From Palleronia sp. LCG004 (GTDB lineage Bacteria; Pseudomonadota; Alphaproteobacteria; Rhodobacterales; Rhodobacteraceae): a stretch of DNA of 64,000 nt. Positions 18,381 through 28,082 of this stretch are shown piece after piece. The number at the start of each line of letters is the position of its first letter. The first letter of the stretch is position 1. The notes below the pieces were generated by a model. The model was not told the DNA's origin and did no database searches. It saw only the letters and a program-made list of their open reading frames with translations. The DNA is taken from NCBI RefSeq assembly GCF_032931615.1, contig NZ_CP136759.1:1426001-1490000 (forward strand), in the 5' to 3' direction. The position numbers and the translations under genes are program-made.

Positions 18381-18838
18381 CTCAGGCGGCGCTTCACCTC
18401 GGGACCCGCCGCGCCGAAATCCATCTGGCCGGTATGGCGGTCCTTCAGGACACCCATCACCTTGCCCATGTCGCGGATCGAACTCGCCCCGGTATCCTCG
18501 ATGGCTTGCGCGATGGCGCGATCCGCTTCCTCCTCGGTAAGCTGCCGGGGCAGGAACTCCTCGATCACCGCAATCTCGTTGCGTTCGCGATCGGCAAGCT
18601 CGAGCCGTCCGCCTTCCTCGTAGGCGCGCACGCTTTCCTGACGCTGCTTGGCCATCCTGGCCAGGATCTGCCGCAGCTCGGCCTCGCTCGCGGCACCGGG
18701 CGCATCGTCCGATCCGCGCGCGGCGATGTCGCGATCCTTGAATGCCGCATTGATCAGCCGCAACGTGCTGAGACGATCGGCCTGCTTCTCCTTCATCGCC
18801 GCCTTCATGGCGGTATTGATGCGATCGCGGATATCCAT
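18377..18838 (-). CDS. GatB/YqeY domain protein
   Basis: The 153-residue protein is a stand-alone YqeY domain, resembling the tRNA-binding tail of the amidotransferase subunit GatB. The typical start is MDIRDRINTAMKAAMKEKQA; RLSTLRLINAAFKDRDI and EFLPRQLTEEEADRAI follow, then the tail MGKVMGVLK. The role is unproven, perhaps tRNA-related. Start ATG 18838 has GAGGTG 8 bases upstream; the much longer upstream frame is not coding. It is divergent from carA, with about 160 bases shared for promoters. Confidence 0.93.
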   Translation of the reverse strand: MDIRDRINTAMKAAMKEKQADRLSTLRLINAAFKDRDIAARGSDDAPGAASEAELRQILARMAKQRQESVRAYEEGGRLELADRERNEIAVIEEFLPRQLTEEEADRAIAQAIEDTGASSIRDMGKVMGVLKDRHTGQMDFGAAGPEVKRRLS

Positions 18839-18999
18839 GACGTCACCTCGACATTGCGCCTTGCGAAGAGCCGAAGGCCTATCCCACCCGGGTGCCCCAG
18901 GCAAGCTGCACGCCCCCGTCTCGTGGCTTGACCCCGGAGGGCGGTCTCCATAGGTTGCCGCAGATTTGGCCCGCCCCGCGATCGGAAGGATCTCTCCCC

Positions 19000-20160
19000 A
19001 TGCCCCGCCCTCATCCCACAGCATGTCTTGCCCTCGCAGACGGGACCATCTTTCGCGGAATGGGATTCGGCGCGACCGGCGAGACCGAGGCCGAGCTTTG
19101 CTTCAACACCGCGATGACCGGGTATCAGGAGATCATGACCGATCCGTCCTATGCCGGGCAGATCGTCACCTTCACCTTTCCCCATATCGGCAATACCGGC
19201 GTCACCCCCGAGGATGACGAAACCGCCGCCCCCTTCGCCGCGGGCATGGTCGTTCGCTGGGACCCGACGGAGCCCAGCAACTGGCGCTCCACCGGCGATC
19301 TCGATGCCTGGCTGCGCAGGCACGGCAAGATCGGCATCGGCGGTCTCGATACCCGCAGGCTGACCCGCGCGATCCGCAATCTCGGCGCGCCGCATGTCGC
19401 GCTCGCCCACGATCCCGACGGAAAGTTCGACATCGAGGCGCTCGTCGCGAAGGCCCGCGGTTTTCATGGGCTCAGCGGCCTCGACCTCGCGGGTCAGGTG
19501 AGCTGTGCGCAATCCTATCAGTGGGACGAGATGCTCTGGTCTTGGCCCGACGGCCATCGCCGGCGCGAGACGCCCGGTCGCAAGGTCGTGGCGATCGATT
19601 ACGGCGCGAAGCGCAACATCCTGCGCAGCCTCGCCTCGGCCGGCTGCGACGTGACCGTTCTGCCGGCGACGGCCACGGCCGATGACGTTCTCGCGCTCGA
19701 GCCCGAGGGCCTGTTCCTGTCGAACGGGCCCGGCGATCCGGCCGCCACCGGAAAATATGCCGTACCGATGATACAGGAGGTGATGGAGCGTTCGGACATG
19801 CCGATCTTCGGCATCTGCCTCGGTCATCAGCTCCTCGCCCTCGCGCTCGGCGCCCGCACGGTCAAGATGAACCACGGCCATCACGGCGCGAATCATCCCG
19901 TGAAGGACCACGAAACCGGCAAGGTCGAGATCACGTCGATGAACCACGGCTTTACCGTCGACAGCCAGACCCTGCCATCGGGCGTGATCGAGACGCACAC
20001 CTCGCTTTTCGACGGGTCCAATTGCGGGATCCGCATGGCCGACCGTCCGGTCTGGTCCGTGCAGTATCACCCCGAGGCGAGCCCCGGCCCGCAGGACAGC
20101 TATTACCTCTTCCAGCGCTTCGCGCGCGCGATGGAAGAACGTGCGCCGGAAACGGTTTAA
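19000..20160 (+). CDS. carA: carbamoyl-phosphate synthase, small (glutaminase) subunit
   Basis: CarA releases ammonia from glutamine and channels it to CarB for carbamoyl phosphate, the precursor of arginine and pyrimidines. The 386-residue protein has the CPSase small-chain N-domain (CLALADGTIFRGMGFG, FNTAMTGYQEIMTDPSY) and a class I glutamine amidotransferase domain with nucleophile Cys in GICLGHQLLALALG and the His-Glu pair in YHPEASPGP. ATG 19000 follows GGAAGGA. carB is not adjacent, which is usual in this group. Confidence 0.96.
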   Translation: MPRPHPTACLALADGTIFRGMGFGATGETEAELCFNTAMTGYQEIMTDPSYAGQIVTFTFPHIGNTGVTPEDDETAAPFAAGMVVRWDPTEPSNWRSTGDLDAWLRRHGKIGIGGLDTRRLTRAIRNLGAPHVALAHDPDGKFDIEALVAKARGFHGLSGLDLAGQVSCAQSYQWDEMLWSWPDGHRRRETPGRKVVAIDYGAKRNILRSLASAGCDVTVLPATATADDVLALEPEGLFLSNGPGDPAATGKYAVPMIQEVMERSDMPIFGICLGHQLLALALGARTVKMNHGHHGANHPVKDHETGKVEITSMNHGFTVDSQTLPSGVIETHTSLFDGSNCGIRMADRPVWSVQYHPEASPGPQDSYYLFQRFARAMEERAPETV

Positions 20161-20184
20161 CGCGCGGTTAACGAAATGAACCGA

Positions 20185-20209
20185 TCCTGCCGCAGGATTT
20201 GCGGCAGGA
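20185..20209 (+). terminator. perfect hairpin after carA, overlapping next start codon
   Basis: TCCTGCCGCA (20185-20194) and TGCGGCAGGA (20200-20209) form a perfect 10-bp stem with a GGATT loop, 25 bases after the carA stop. Only a weak pyrimidine run (CTTTCC) follows. The TTG proposed as start of the glycosyltransferase (20199) is in the hairpin, so it could act as a carA terminator or hide the start. Confidence 0.45.
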
Positions 20210-22112
20210 CTTTCCATTGCTCGACTTGACCGCGCCGCAGGAGCATTCGCTTCGCAGGCGGCACCCGACAGGCAGGAAGACCAGGCTCGGTGAGCTTCTC
20301 GTCGAGGATGGTTCGATCACGGCTCGCGACCTCGAATGGGCGCTGAGGCGCCAGCGGCATCACATCTGCACGCTGGGCCACGTGCTGACCTCCAACGATC
20401 TGGTTTCAGAGCATGCGCTCTATCGCGCCCTTGCCAAGCAGAAGGGTGCCGCACTCTTCCGCGCGACCGACGTTGCTGCTTCTCCGCCCCTCGTCGACCG
20501 CATCGGCGTCGATCGCTGCGCCCGGCTCGGGATCCTGCCGATCGGTCGGGCGGGCGGGACCACGATCGTGGCGACCAGCCAGCCCTTCGCGTTCGAAAGC
20601 CATCGTGACGATCTGGAACGGCTGATCGGCCCCGTCGCGATGGCCGTCATGCCGGAAAGCGACCTTCGGTCCACGCTTACGTCCCTCCGCCGGCACAGCC
20701 TCGCGGGTCATGCCGAAACCCGGGTGGACCTCAGCGATTCCTGCCGCACGTTCGGCGGCAGGACGCCGTGGATCGTCGCGGGAGGGATTGGCCTCGCGCT
20801 CGTGCTATCCTTCGCCTTCGCCCCGGTGGCAAGCTTCGCGGCACTTGCCGCGATTGCGGTCTCGATGCTGCTCGTCAACGCAATCGTCCTGCTCTACGCC
20901 ATGCAGATCGCGAAGCCGCCCCCGCAGGACATCGCGGCCGACACGCTCTCGCTCGCCCGGCTGCCCCGCGTCTCGATCCTCGTGCCTCTCTACCGCGAGA
21001 AGGAGATCGCGGCCAAACTGATCAAGCGGCTGTCGGTCCTCGATTACCCGGCCGAGCTTCTCGATGTCTGCCTCGTGGTCGAGGAAAGCGACGCCGTCAC
21101 GCGTGCGACCATCGCACGCTCGACCCTGCCGATCTGGATGCGGATGATCGCCGTGCCCGAAGGGGCCGTCAGGACCAAGCCACGGGCCATGAACTATGCG
21201 CTCGACTTCTGCATGGGCGACGTGATCGGGATCTACGACGCCGAGGACGAACCGCCTGCGGACCAGATCCTGCGCGTCGTTCGGCAATTCGCGCGTTCGC
21301 CCGCCGAGACCGGGTGCCTCCAGGGCAGGCTCAACTTCTACAACTCGACCGATACCTGGCTCACACGCTGTTTCACCGTGGATTACTCGACGTGGTTCTC
21401 GCTGGTCCTGCCCGCGATGCACAGGCTCGGCTGGCCCATCCCGCTGGGTGGCACCACGGTCTTTTTCCGCCGTTCGGCGCTCGAGGATGTGGGCGGATGG
21501 GACGCCCACAACGTGACCGAAGACGCCGATCTCGGCATGCGCCTTGCCCGGCGGGGATACCGTACCGACCTGCTCGACAGCACCACGCGCGAAGAGGCGA
21601 CGATGACCCCCGGGGCCTGGATCAGCCAGCGCTCACGCTGGCTAAAGGGCTACGCGATCACCTGGGCGGTGCATATGCGCGATCCCGGGCGGCTGCTGCG
21701 CGATCTCGGCCCGCGCCGCTTCCTGGGATTCCAGGTGCTGTTCCTGGCGAACCTGCTCTCCGTGTCGCTCGCCCCGGTTCTGTGGTCGTTCTGGCTGTTG
21801 CCGCTGGGTCTGCCGCACCCGCTTGCGCATGTCTTCACGGGCTGGCCGGCGATCGTGACGATCGTCTCGCTCTTCGCCATCGGGCTCATCGGCTTCGCCG
21901 CCAATATCCAGGCGCTCCTGCGCGAACGCCACGGCAAGCTCATCCCGTTCGTGCCGCTCATGCACGTCTACTACCCGATGGCCACCATCGCGATGGCCAA
22001 GGCCTTCTGGGAGATCCTGAGAAAGCCCTTCTTCTGGGACAAGACGCAGCATGGCGTGACGCTGCCCGATAACCCGGTCACGCAGGAGAATGCCCGTCCG
22101 CATCGTGCCTGA
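20199..22112 (+). CDS. MshEN domain fused to membrane glycosyltransferase family 2
   Basis: Residues 29-81 carry two copies of the MshEN motif known from the c-di-GMP-binding ATPase MshE: RLG...G...L...L..Q at 29-52 complete, and LG...L...L..Q at 59-81 with the central Gly replaced by Asp67. Two membrane helices (about 190-235) precede a GT2 domain (SILVPLYREKE, DAEDEP as the DxD element, TEDADLGMRLARRG, and the QRSRWLKG motif of processive synthases), then three or four more helices. This architecture suggests an inner-membrane polysaccharide synthase gated by c-di-GMP. The start is uncertain: there is no ATG, TTG 20199 is inside a hairpin, and TTG 20217 or 20226 are alternatives. Confidence 0.8.
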   Translation: MRQDFPLLDLTAPQEHSLRRRHPTGRKTRLGELLVEDGSITARDLEWALRRQRHHICTLGHVLTSNDLVSEHALYRALAKQKGAALFRATDVAASPPLVDRIGVDRCARLGILPIGRAGGTTIVATSQPFAFESHRDDLERLIGPVAMAVMPESDLRSTLTSLRRHSLAGHAETRVDLSDSCRTFGGRTPWIVAGGIGLALVLSFAFAPVASFAALAAIAVSMLLVNAIVLLYAMQIAKPPPQDIAADTLSLARLPRVSILVPLYREKEIAAKLIKRLSVLDYPAELLDVCLVVEESDAVTRATIARSTLPIWMRMIAVPEGAVRTKPRAMNYALDFCMGDVIGIYDAEDEPPADQILRVVRQFARSPAETGCLQGRLNFYNSTDTWLTRCFTVDYSTWFSLVLPAMHRLGWPIPLGGTTVFFRRSALEDVGGWDAHNVTEDADLGMRLARRGYRTDLLDSTTREEATMTPGAWISQRSRWLKGYAITWAVHMRDPGRLLRDLGPRRFLGFQVLFLANLLSVSLAPVLWSFWLLPLGLPHPLAHVFTGWPAIVTIVSLFAIGLIGFAANIQALLRERHGKLIPFVPLMHVYYPMATIAMAKAFWEILRKPFFWDKTQHGVTLPDNPVTQENARPHRA

Positions 22113-22728
22113 GGCGCGTCTCGAACGCGTTCGAGATATGCTCTCGGATGGCACGTCCCGCGGCCTCGCCGTCGCCCGCCCGGATCGCCGACACGACCCG
22201 CGCATGCTCGGCCAGCGCGTCCTCGCGCCGTTCGCGCCCGGCCAGCGACGTCGTCGCCAGCAGCGCCATGGAGCGATGCACGAGGTCGAGCTGCCGTACC
22301 AGAAACCGGTTGTGCGACGCCAGATGGAGCTGCTTGTGAAAGCGCCTGTTCGTCCGGACGAGCGCTGCCGGATCGTCGATCCGCGCACGGTCCTCCTCGA
22401 CCAGCCGGTCGAGCACCCGGATCTCCTCCGCCGTGGCATGCCGCGCGGCGAGGGCTGCGGCCAGCGCCTCGAGCTCGGTGCGCACGACATAGAGCTCCGC
22501 CAGCTGATTGTGATCGAGCGAGGCCACGATCAGGCTGCGCCCGTCGCGCGTCAGCAGCGATTGCGTCTCGAGCCGTTGCAGCGCCTCACGGATCGGCGTG
22601 CGCGACATGTCGAAGCGCAGCGCGAGCTCGGTCTCCACCAGCCGGTCGCCGGGGCGATAGATGCCCGTGTCGATCGCGTCGAGGATCAGCCCGTAGGCGT
22701 CGCGCTGTCCCGTCTTTCCGTTCGTCAT
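22078..22728 (-). CDS. GntR family regulator, FCD subfamily
   Basis: The 216-residue protein has an N-terminal winged helix (DAYGLILDAIDTGIYRPGDRLVETELA, then RFDMSRTPIREALQRLETQSLL) and an all-helical FCD effector domain with metal-binding-type His residues (RRFHKQLHLASHNRFL, and HARVVSAIRAGD). ATG 22728 has AAGGAG 8 bases ahead. Its 3' end overlaps the convergent glycosyltransferase by 35 bases. It is divergent from the nucleotidase gene. The effector is unknown, probably an organic acid by family. Confidence 0.92.
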   Translation of the reverse strand: MTNGKTGQRDAYGLILDAIDTGIYRPGDRLVETELALRFDMSRTPIREALQRLETQSLLTRDGRSLIVASLDHNQLAELYVVRTELEALAAALAARHATAEEIRVLDRLVEEDRARIDDPAALVRTNRRFHKQLHLASHNRFLVRQLDLVHRSMALLATTSLAGRERREDALAEHARVVSAIRAGDGEAAGRAIREHISNAFETRLRHDADGHSPA

Positions 22729-22790
22729 CAGGCCGCTCCTTCGTCGCCCCATACTTGTGCAAACCGCACGGGAAGGCTAGCCGTCCGGGC

Positions 22791-23429
22791 ATGAAGGATT
22801 TCGCCGATGTCCGCGCCTGGATCTTCGATCTGGACAACACGCTCTATCCCCCCGAGGCCGATCTCTTCTCGCAGATCGAACCCCGGATGACGGATTGGGT
22901 GATGCGTGCGCTCGGGGTCGACCGCGCGGCCGCCGACACCCTCCGCGACCAGTACTGGGAGCGCTACGGCACCACGCTCGCCGGGCTCATGGCCGAACAC
23001 GATCTCGATCCCGTGCCCTATCTCACGGACGTGCACGACATCCTGCTCGACCATCTCGTTCCCGACGCCACCCTTGCTGCAAGGATCGCGGCGCTGCCAG
23101 GGCGACGCGTCGTCTTTACCAACGGAAGCGCACCCTATGCCGAGCGTGTCCTGCGTGCGAGGGGGCTCGATCACGTGTTCCACGCCGTCTACGGCGTCGA
23201 ACATGCGGGCTATCGCTCCAAACCGGAACGCGTCGCATTCGACACTGTCATCGCGCTCGACGGGATTGCCGCCGAACGGGCCGCGATGTTCGAGGACATG
23301 TCGCGCAACCTCATCGCGCCGCACGAGATGGGGATGCGCACGATCCTCGTCTCGCCTCTGCCCGAAACGGCCCCGCACATCCACTATCACACCGACGACC
23401 TGTCGGACTTTCTGTCGCGCCTGCCGTGA
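22791..23429 (+). CDS. pyrimidine 5'-nucleotidase, HAD family
   Basis: The 212-residue HAD hydrolase has catalytic motif I FDLDNTLYP, motif II VVFTNGSAPYAERVL, and the motif III/IV region RSKPERVAF with MFEDMSRNL. This pattern (DLDNTLYP, then a TN motif, SKP, EDM) is that of SSM1/PynA-type pyrimidine 5'-nucleotidases, which dephosphorylate UMP and CMP or clean damaged nucleotides. The ATG at 22791 is preferred; an in-frame TTG lies 36 bases upstream. Confidence 0.88.
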   Translation: MKDFADVRAWIFDLDNTLYPPEADLFSQIEPRMTDWVMRALGVDRAAADTLRDQYWERYGTTLAGLMAEHDLDPVPYLTDVHDILLDHLVPDATLAARIAALPGRRVVFTNGSAPYAERVLRARGLDHVFHAVYGVEHAGYRSKPERVAFDTVIALDGIAAERAAMFEDMSRNLIAPHEMGMRTILVSPLPETAPHIHYHTDDLSDFLSRLP

Positions 23430-23459
23430 CTTTCGCGCGCCCCCTCTAGGTTCCTGTCC

Positions 23460-24653
23460 ATGAGCGACGTTTTCATCTCCGGGGCCGGGCTGGCCGGCAT
23501 GATCCTCGCCGCGCGATTGGCGCAGAAGGGCCTGTCGGTCACGATCTGCGATCCGTCCACCCCCCCGCGCGAGGCTGCGGCCGAGGGGTCGGACCTGCGC
23601 TCGACCGCGTATCTCGAGCTTTCGCGCCGGGTCCTGGCCGAAGCGGGGCTCTGGGACGCGCTCGCCCCGCATTCCATGCCGCTCGACGCGCTGCAGGTCA
23701 TCGACACGAGCGGGTGGCCCCCGGTCGAACGGGCGCGCCGCACCTTCCGCCCCGCCGACATGGAACTCGACAGTTTCGGCTGGAACGTGTCGAACTGGCG
23801 GGCGCGGTCGGTCCTTGCCGATCATCTCGAGGGGCATCCGGGCGTGACGCTGCGCCTCGGAACCGGCTTTCGCGAGATGTTCACGCGTGACGACATGGTC
23901 CGGGTCACGCTCGACGACGGGACGACGATCCGCACCAGGCTCGTCGTCGGTGCGGACGGCCATGCCTCGCCCGTGCGCCGTGCCGCGGGGATCGATGTGC
24001 GCACCTGGCGCTACGGCCAGAAGGCCTTTGCCTTCGCCGCCCGCCACGACGCCCCTCACGACAACGTCTCGACCGAGATCTACAATTCGGGCGGTGCCCT
24101 CGTGACGGTGCCGCTGCCCGATCACGAAGGACAACCGACTTCGGCGATCGTCTGGATGAACGACGGCCGCTCGGCCCGGAGGCTCGCCGCCCTCGACGCG
24201 GACGGGTTCGCGGCCGAACTCGACACCCGGACACTGCGCGTCCTCGGTCACATGCGTCCGGTGACGGCGATCCGGGCCTGGCCGGTCGTGACGCAGATCG
24301 CCGAACGCCTGTCGGCAAGGCGCGTCGTCCTCGTGGCAGAGGCCGCGCATGTTCTGCCCCCCATCGGCGCGCAGGGGCTCAACACCTCGATCGCCGACAT
24401 CGCGGCCCTGGCCGATGCGATTGACCCCGCAGATCCGGGCGCGGCCGCGCCGCTCGAGCGCTATGCCCGCGCGCGCGAACGCGACATGCGCCTGCGCAGC
24501 GGGACGATCGACCTCTTTAACAGGATCTGCCGGTCGGGCAACCCGCTGGTGCAGGGGCTGCGGCGCACGGGGCTGGGGGCGCTGCATGACATCGCGCCGC
24601 TCAGGCTCAAGGTCATGCAGGCCGGGATGGGCGGCGACCCCGCCCTCCGCTAG
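23460..24653 (+). CDS. ubiH: UbiH/UbiF-family FAD-dependent hydroxylase
   Basis: This flavin monooxygenase of ubiquinone ring hydroxylation acts at the inner membrane. The 397-residue protein has the dinucleotide-binding N-terminus VFISGAGLAGMILAARLAQKG, the DG motif LVVGADGHASPVRR, and the GD-like second FAD motif VVLVAEAAHVLPPIGAQGLN. In most family members that motif begins GDAAH; here it is AEAAH. Which ring position it modifies cannot be read from sequence. It follows the nucleotidase by 30 bases and is likely co-transcribed with it. Confidence 0.88.
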   Translation: MSDVFISGAGLAGMILAARLAQKGLSVTICDPSTPPREAAAEGSDLRSTAYLELSRRVLAEAGLWDALAPHSMPLDALQVIDTSGWPPVERARRTFRPADMELDSFGWNVSNWRARSVLADHLEGHPGVTLRLGTGFREMFTRDDMVRVTLDDGTTIRTRLVVGADGHASPVRRAAGIDVRTWRYGQKAFAFAARHDAPHDNVSTEIYNSGGALVTVPLPDHEGQPTSAIVWMNDGRSARRLAALDADGFAAELDTRTLRVLGHMRPVTAIRAWPVVTQIAERLSARRVVLVAEAAHVLPPIGAQGLNTSIADIAALADAIDPADPGAAAPLERYARARERDMRLRSGTIDLFNRICRSGNPLVQGLRRTGLGALHDIAPLRLKVMQAGMGGDPALR

Positions 24654-25777
24654 AAGATAGCGTCGAGCACCTTTTCGAGCCGCGCCACCGACGCATCCAC
24701 GTCCTTGAGCTTGTCGAGCCCGAAGAGGCCGAGCCGGAACGACTTGTAATCGTCGCCCTCGCCGACCATCAGCGGCACGCCCGCGGCGATCTGCATTCCC
24801 TGTTCGGCAAAGGCCTTGCCCGACTTCACGTCGTCGCGCTCGGTAAATGCCACGACGACGCCCGGCGCGCCGTAACCCTCGGCCGCGACCGACCGGATGC
24901 CACGGTCATTCAGCAGGGTCCGCACCCGGTCGCCCTGCTCCCACTGGGCCGAGCGCAACCGCTCGAATCCGTAATCGCGCGTCTCGACCATCGTGTCGCG
25001 AAAGACCCGCAGCGCATCGGTCGGCATCGTCGCATGATAGGCGTGGCCGCCGTTCTCGTAGGCCTCCATGATCGAGAGCCACTTGCCGAGATCGTTGGCA
25101 TAGCTCGTCGACTTGCGAGAGCGCACCACCTCGAGCGCCCGGTCCGACAGCATCACGCAGCCCGCCGCCGGCGAGGCCGACCAGCCCTTCTGCGGGGCCG
25201 AGATCAGCACGTCGACGCCCGTGGCCTCCATGTCGACCCAGATGCAACCCGATGCGATGCAATCGAGCACCATGAGCCCGCCGACCTCGTGCACCGCCTT
25301 CGCGACGCGGGCGATGTACTCGTCGGGCAGGATCATGCCGGCGCTCGTCTCGACATGCGGGGCGAAGACGACGCTCGGTCGCGCCTCGGCGATGCGGGCC
25401 TCCACCTCTTCGATGGGCGCGGGCGCGAAAGGCGATTGCGGGTCGTTGCCCTGCCGTCTCGCGCTCAGAACGATCTCCTCTCCGGCCATGTCACCCGCCT
25501 CGAAGATCTGGCTCCAGCGGTACGAGAACCAGCCGTTGCGGATCACCATCGCGGTTTCGCCGGGGACAAGCTGACGCGCGACCGCTTCCATCGCATAGGT
25601 GCCGCCGCCGGGGACCAGCGCCACGCCCTTGGCGCCATAGACCTCGCGCAGCATCGACGAGAGGTCGCGCATGACCTGCTGGAACGCGGCGGACATGTGG
25701 TTGAGCGAGCGGTCGGTGAAGACGACCGAATATTCCATCAATCCGTCGGGATCGACATCGTTCAAGAGAGCGGCCAT
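24650..25777 (-). CDS. class V aminotransferase (alanine/serine-glyoxylate type)
   Basis: The 375-residue PLP enzyme begins MAALLNDVDPDGLMEYSVVF. It has VPGGGTYAMEAVARQL for cofactor phosphate binding, VLDCIASGCIWVDMEA with the Asp that contacts the PLP ring, and the Schiff-base Lys in SAPQKGWSASPAAG. The C-terminal domain ends in FRLGLFGLDKL. This is the pattern of alanine-glyoxylate and serine-glyoxylate aminotransferases; the exact amino donor is unclear. ATG 25777 follows GGAGGAA. It overlaps the ubiH stop by 4 bases (convergent). Confidence 0.88.
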   Translation of the reverse strand: MAALLNDVDPDGLMEYSVVFTDRSLNHMSAAFQQVMRDLSSMLREVYGAKGVALVPGGGTYAMEAVARQLVPGETAMVIRNGWFSYRWSQIFEAGDMAGEEIVLSARRQGNDPQSPFAPAPIEEVEARIAEARPSVVFAPHVETSAGMILPDEYIARVAKAVHEVGGLMVLDCIASGCIWVDMEATGVDVLISAPQKGWSASPAAGCVMLSDRALEVVRSRKSTSYANDLGKWLSIMEAYENGGHAYHATMPTDALRVFRDTMVETRDYGFERLRSAQWEQGDRVRTLLNDRGIRSVAAEGYGAPGVVVAFTERDDVKSGKAFAEQGMQIAAGVPLMVGEGDDYKSFRLGLFGLDKLKDVDASVARLEKVLDAIF

Positions 25778-25833
25778 GGCTGTTCCTCCGTTTTGCCTAG
25801 CGTCTAGCCCCCTGCCCGCGCGCTCGCAATCGT

Positions 25834-26289
25834 TCAAAGCGGACCGGGCCGCCGCTCCTCCGACAGAAGCACGTTGGCCTCGACCTCCCCCACGCCCGGC
25901 AAGGTCATGATCCGCCGCCGCAGGACCCGCTCGAAATCCGACAGGTCGCGGGCCACAACCCGCAGGCGGTAATCGTAGAGCCCGAGCACATGTTCGACCG
26001 TCTGGATCTCGGGGATTGCGCTCAGCGCGCGTTCGAAATCCGGCAACGCGACACGCCCCCGTGCGGCGAGTTTCACGCCGAGAAACACCGTCACCCCGAA
26101 GCCGAGCCCCGCCAGATCGAGGTCGAGCTGCCGCCCCGCGAGGATTCCCGCCTCCTCGAGCTTCCGGATGCGCCGCCAGACGACCGGCTGGCTCAGCCCC
26201 AGCTGCGCCCCCAGCTTCGCCGAGCTCTGCGTCGCATCGTCGGACAGCGCACGGAGGATCGCACGGTCGGTCTCGTCGGGATCGATCAT
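25834..26289 (-). CDS. Lrp/AsnC family regulator (downstream of pair)
   Basis: The 151-residue protein has an N-terminal HTH (DETDRAILRALSDDATQSSAKLGAQLGLSQ, read in parts, then VVWRRIRKLEEAGIL) and a C-terminal RAM ligand-binding domain (FGVTVFLGVKL, IPEIQTVEHVLGLYDYRLRV). Its start overlaps the stop of the preceding paralogue as ATGA, so the two are translationally coupled. The context with ilvC suggests amino-acid sensing and a possible mixed oligomer with the paralogue. Confidence 0.93.
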   Translation of the reverse strand: MIDPDETDRAILRALSDDATQSSAKLGAQLGLSQPVVWRRIRKLEEAGILAGRQLDLDLAGLGFGVTVFLGVKLAARGRVALPDFERALSAIPEIQTVEHVLGLYDYRLRVVARDLSDFERVLRRRIMTLPGVGEVEANVLLSEERRPGPL

Positions 26290-26741
26290 ATCGGCAGCCG
26301 TTCGTCGGTCTTGAGCGTCGCGACCTGCATCAGCGCCTCGATCTCGGCGATATGGGGAAGCGTCACGATCCGCTGGCGATAGAGCTGGTGATAATGTTCG
26401 AGATCCCGAGCGATCACCGACAGACGCAGATCGACGCGCCCGAGAAATGTCTGGATCTCGATCACCTCCGGGACTTGACGCGCGGCCTCGACGAAATCGT
26501 CGAAGGCACGCGGGGCCGCCTTGTCGAGTGTGAACCGCAGAGACACCGCCACGGAATAGCCCATCGCCCGCCAGTCGATCCGTGCCCTCTGCCCTTTCAG
26601 GATGCCCGCCGCCCGCAATCGCTCGAACCGCCGCGCGGCAAGCTGCGCGCTCACTCCCGCGCGCGACGCCAACGCCTGCAAGGTCGCGGCGGGGTCGTTC
26701 TGAAGCTGCCTGAGCAACCGGCGATCCGTATCGTCGAGCAT
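26286..26741 (-). CDS. Lrp/AsnC family regulator (upstream of pair)
   Basis: The 151-residue paralogue of the next gene has HTH LDDTDRRLLRQLQNDPAATL, then AGVSAQLAARRFERLRAAGIL, and a RAM domain (YSVAVSLRFTL, VPEVIEIQTFLGRVDLRLSV). The pair is divergent from ilvC with 134 bases between starts, the classical place for a regulator of branched-chain amino-acid synthesis. That target is inference. Identical lengths and coupling point to a local duplication. Confidence 0.93.
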   Translation of the reverse strand: MLDDTDRRLLRQLQNDPAATLQALASRAGVSAQLAARRFERLRAAGILKGQRARIDWRAMGYSVAVSLRFTLDKAAPRAFDDFVEAARQVPEVIEIQTFLGRVDLRLSVIARDLEHYHQLYRQRIVTLPHIAEIEALMQVATLKTDERLPI

Positions 26742-26770
26742 GGATTATCGCATTCCCGGCATTCCGATGA

Positions 26771-27898
<1,128 letters not shown>

Positions 27899-27905
27899 TC
27901 CCAAT

Positions 27906-27942
27906 GAGTCTGGCTGCTTCTCTAGGCAGCCAGACTCTTCTT
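27906..27942 (+). terminator. terminator of ilvC
   Basis: A 12-bp stem GAGTCTGGCTGC / GCAGCCAGACTC (27906-27937) has an 8-base loop and is followed by TTCTT. Confidence 0.75.
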
Positions 27943-28082
27943 GCGGCTGCATGAATTAGTTAATAATACCGCTAAAGTAATATCTCGATTATTTTTCGCA
28001 ATAACGACCGTCCAGTACAAACTTGACTGAATGATCAAATACGTCCTACGGAAGCATCACTACCACGCTTCGGGACCATTTC

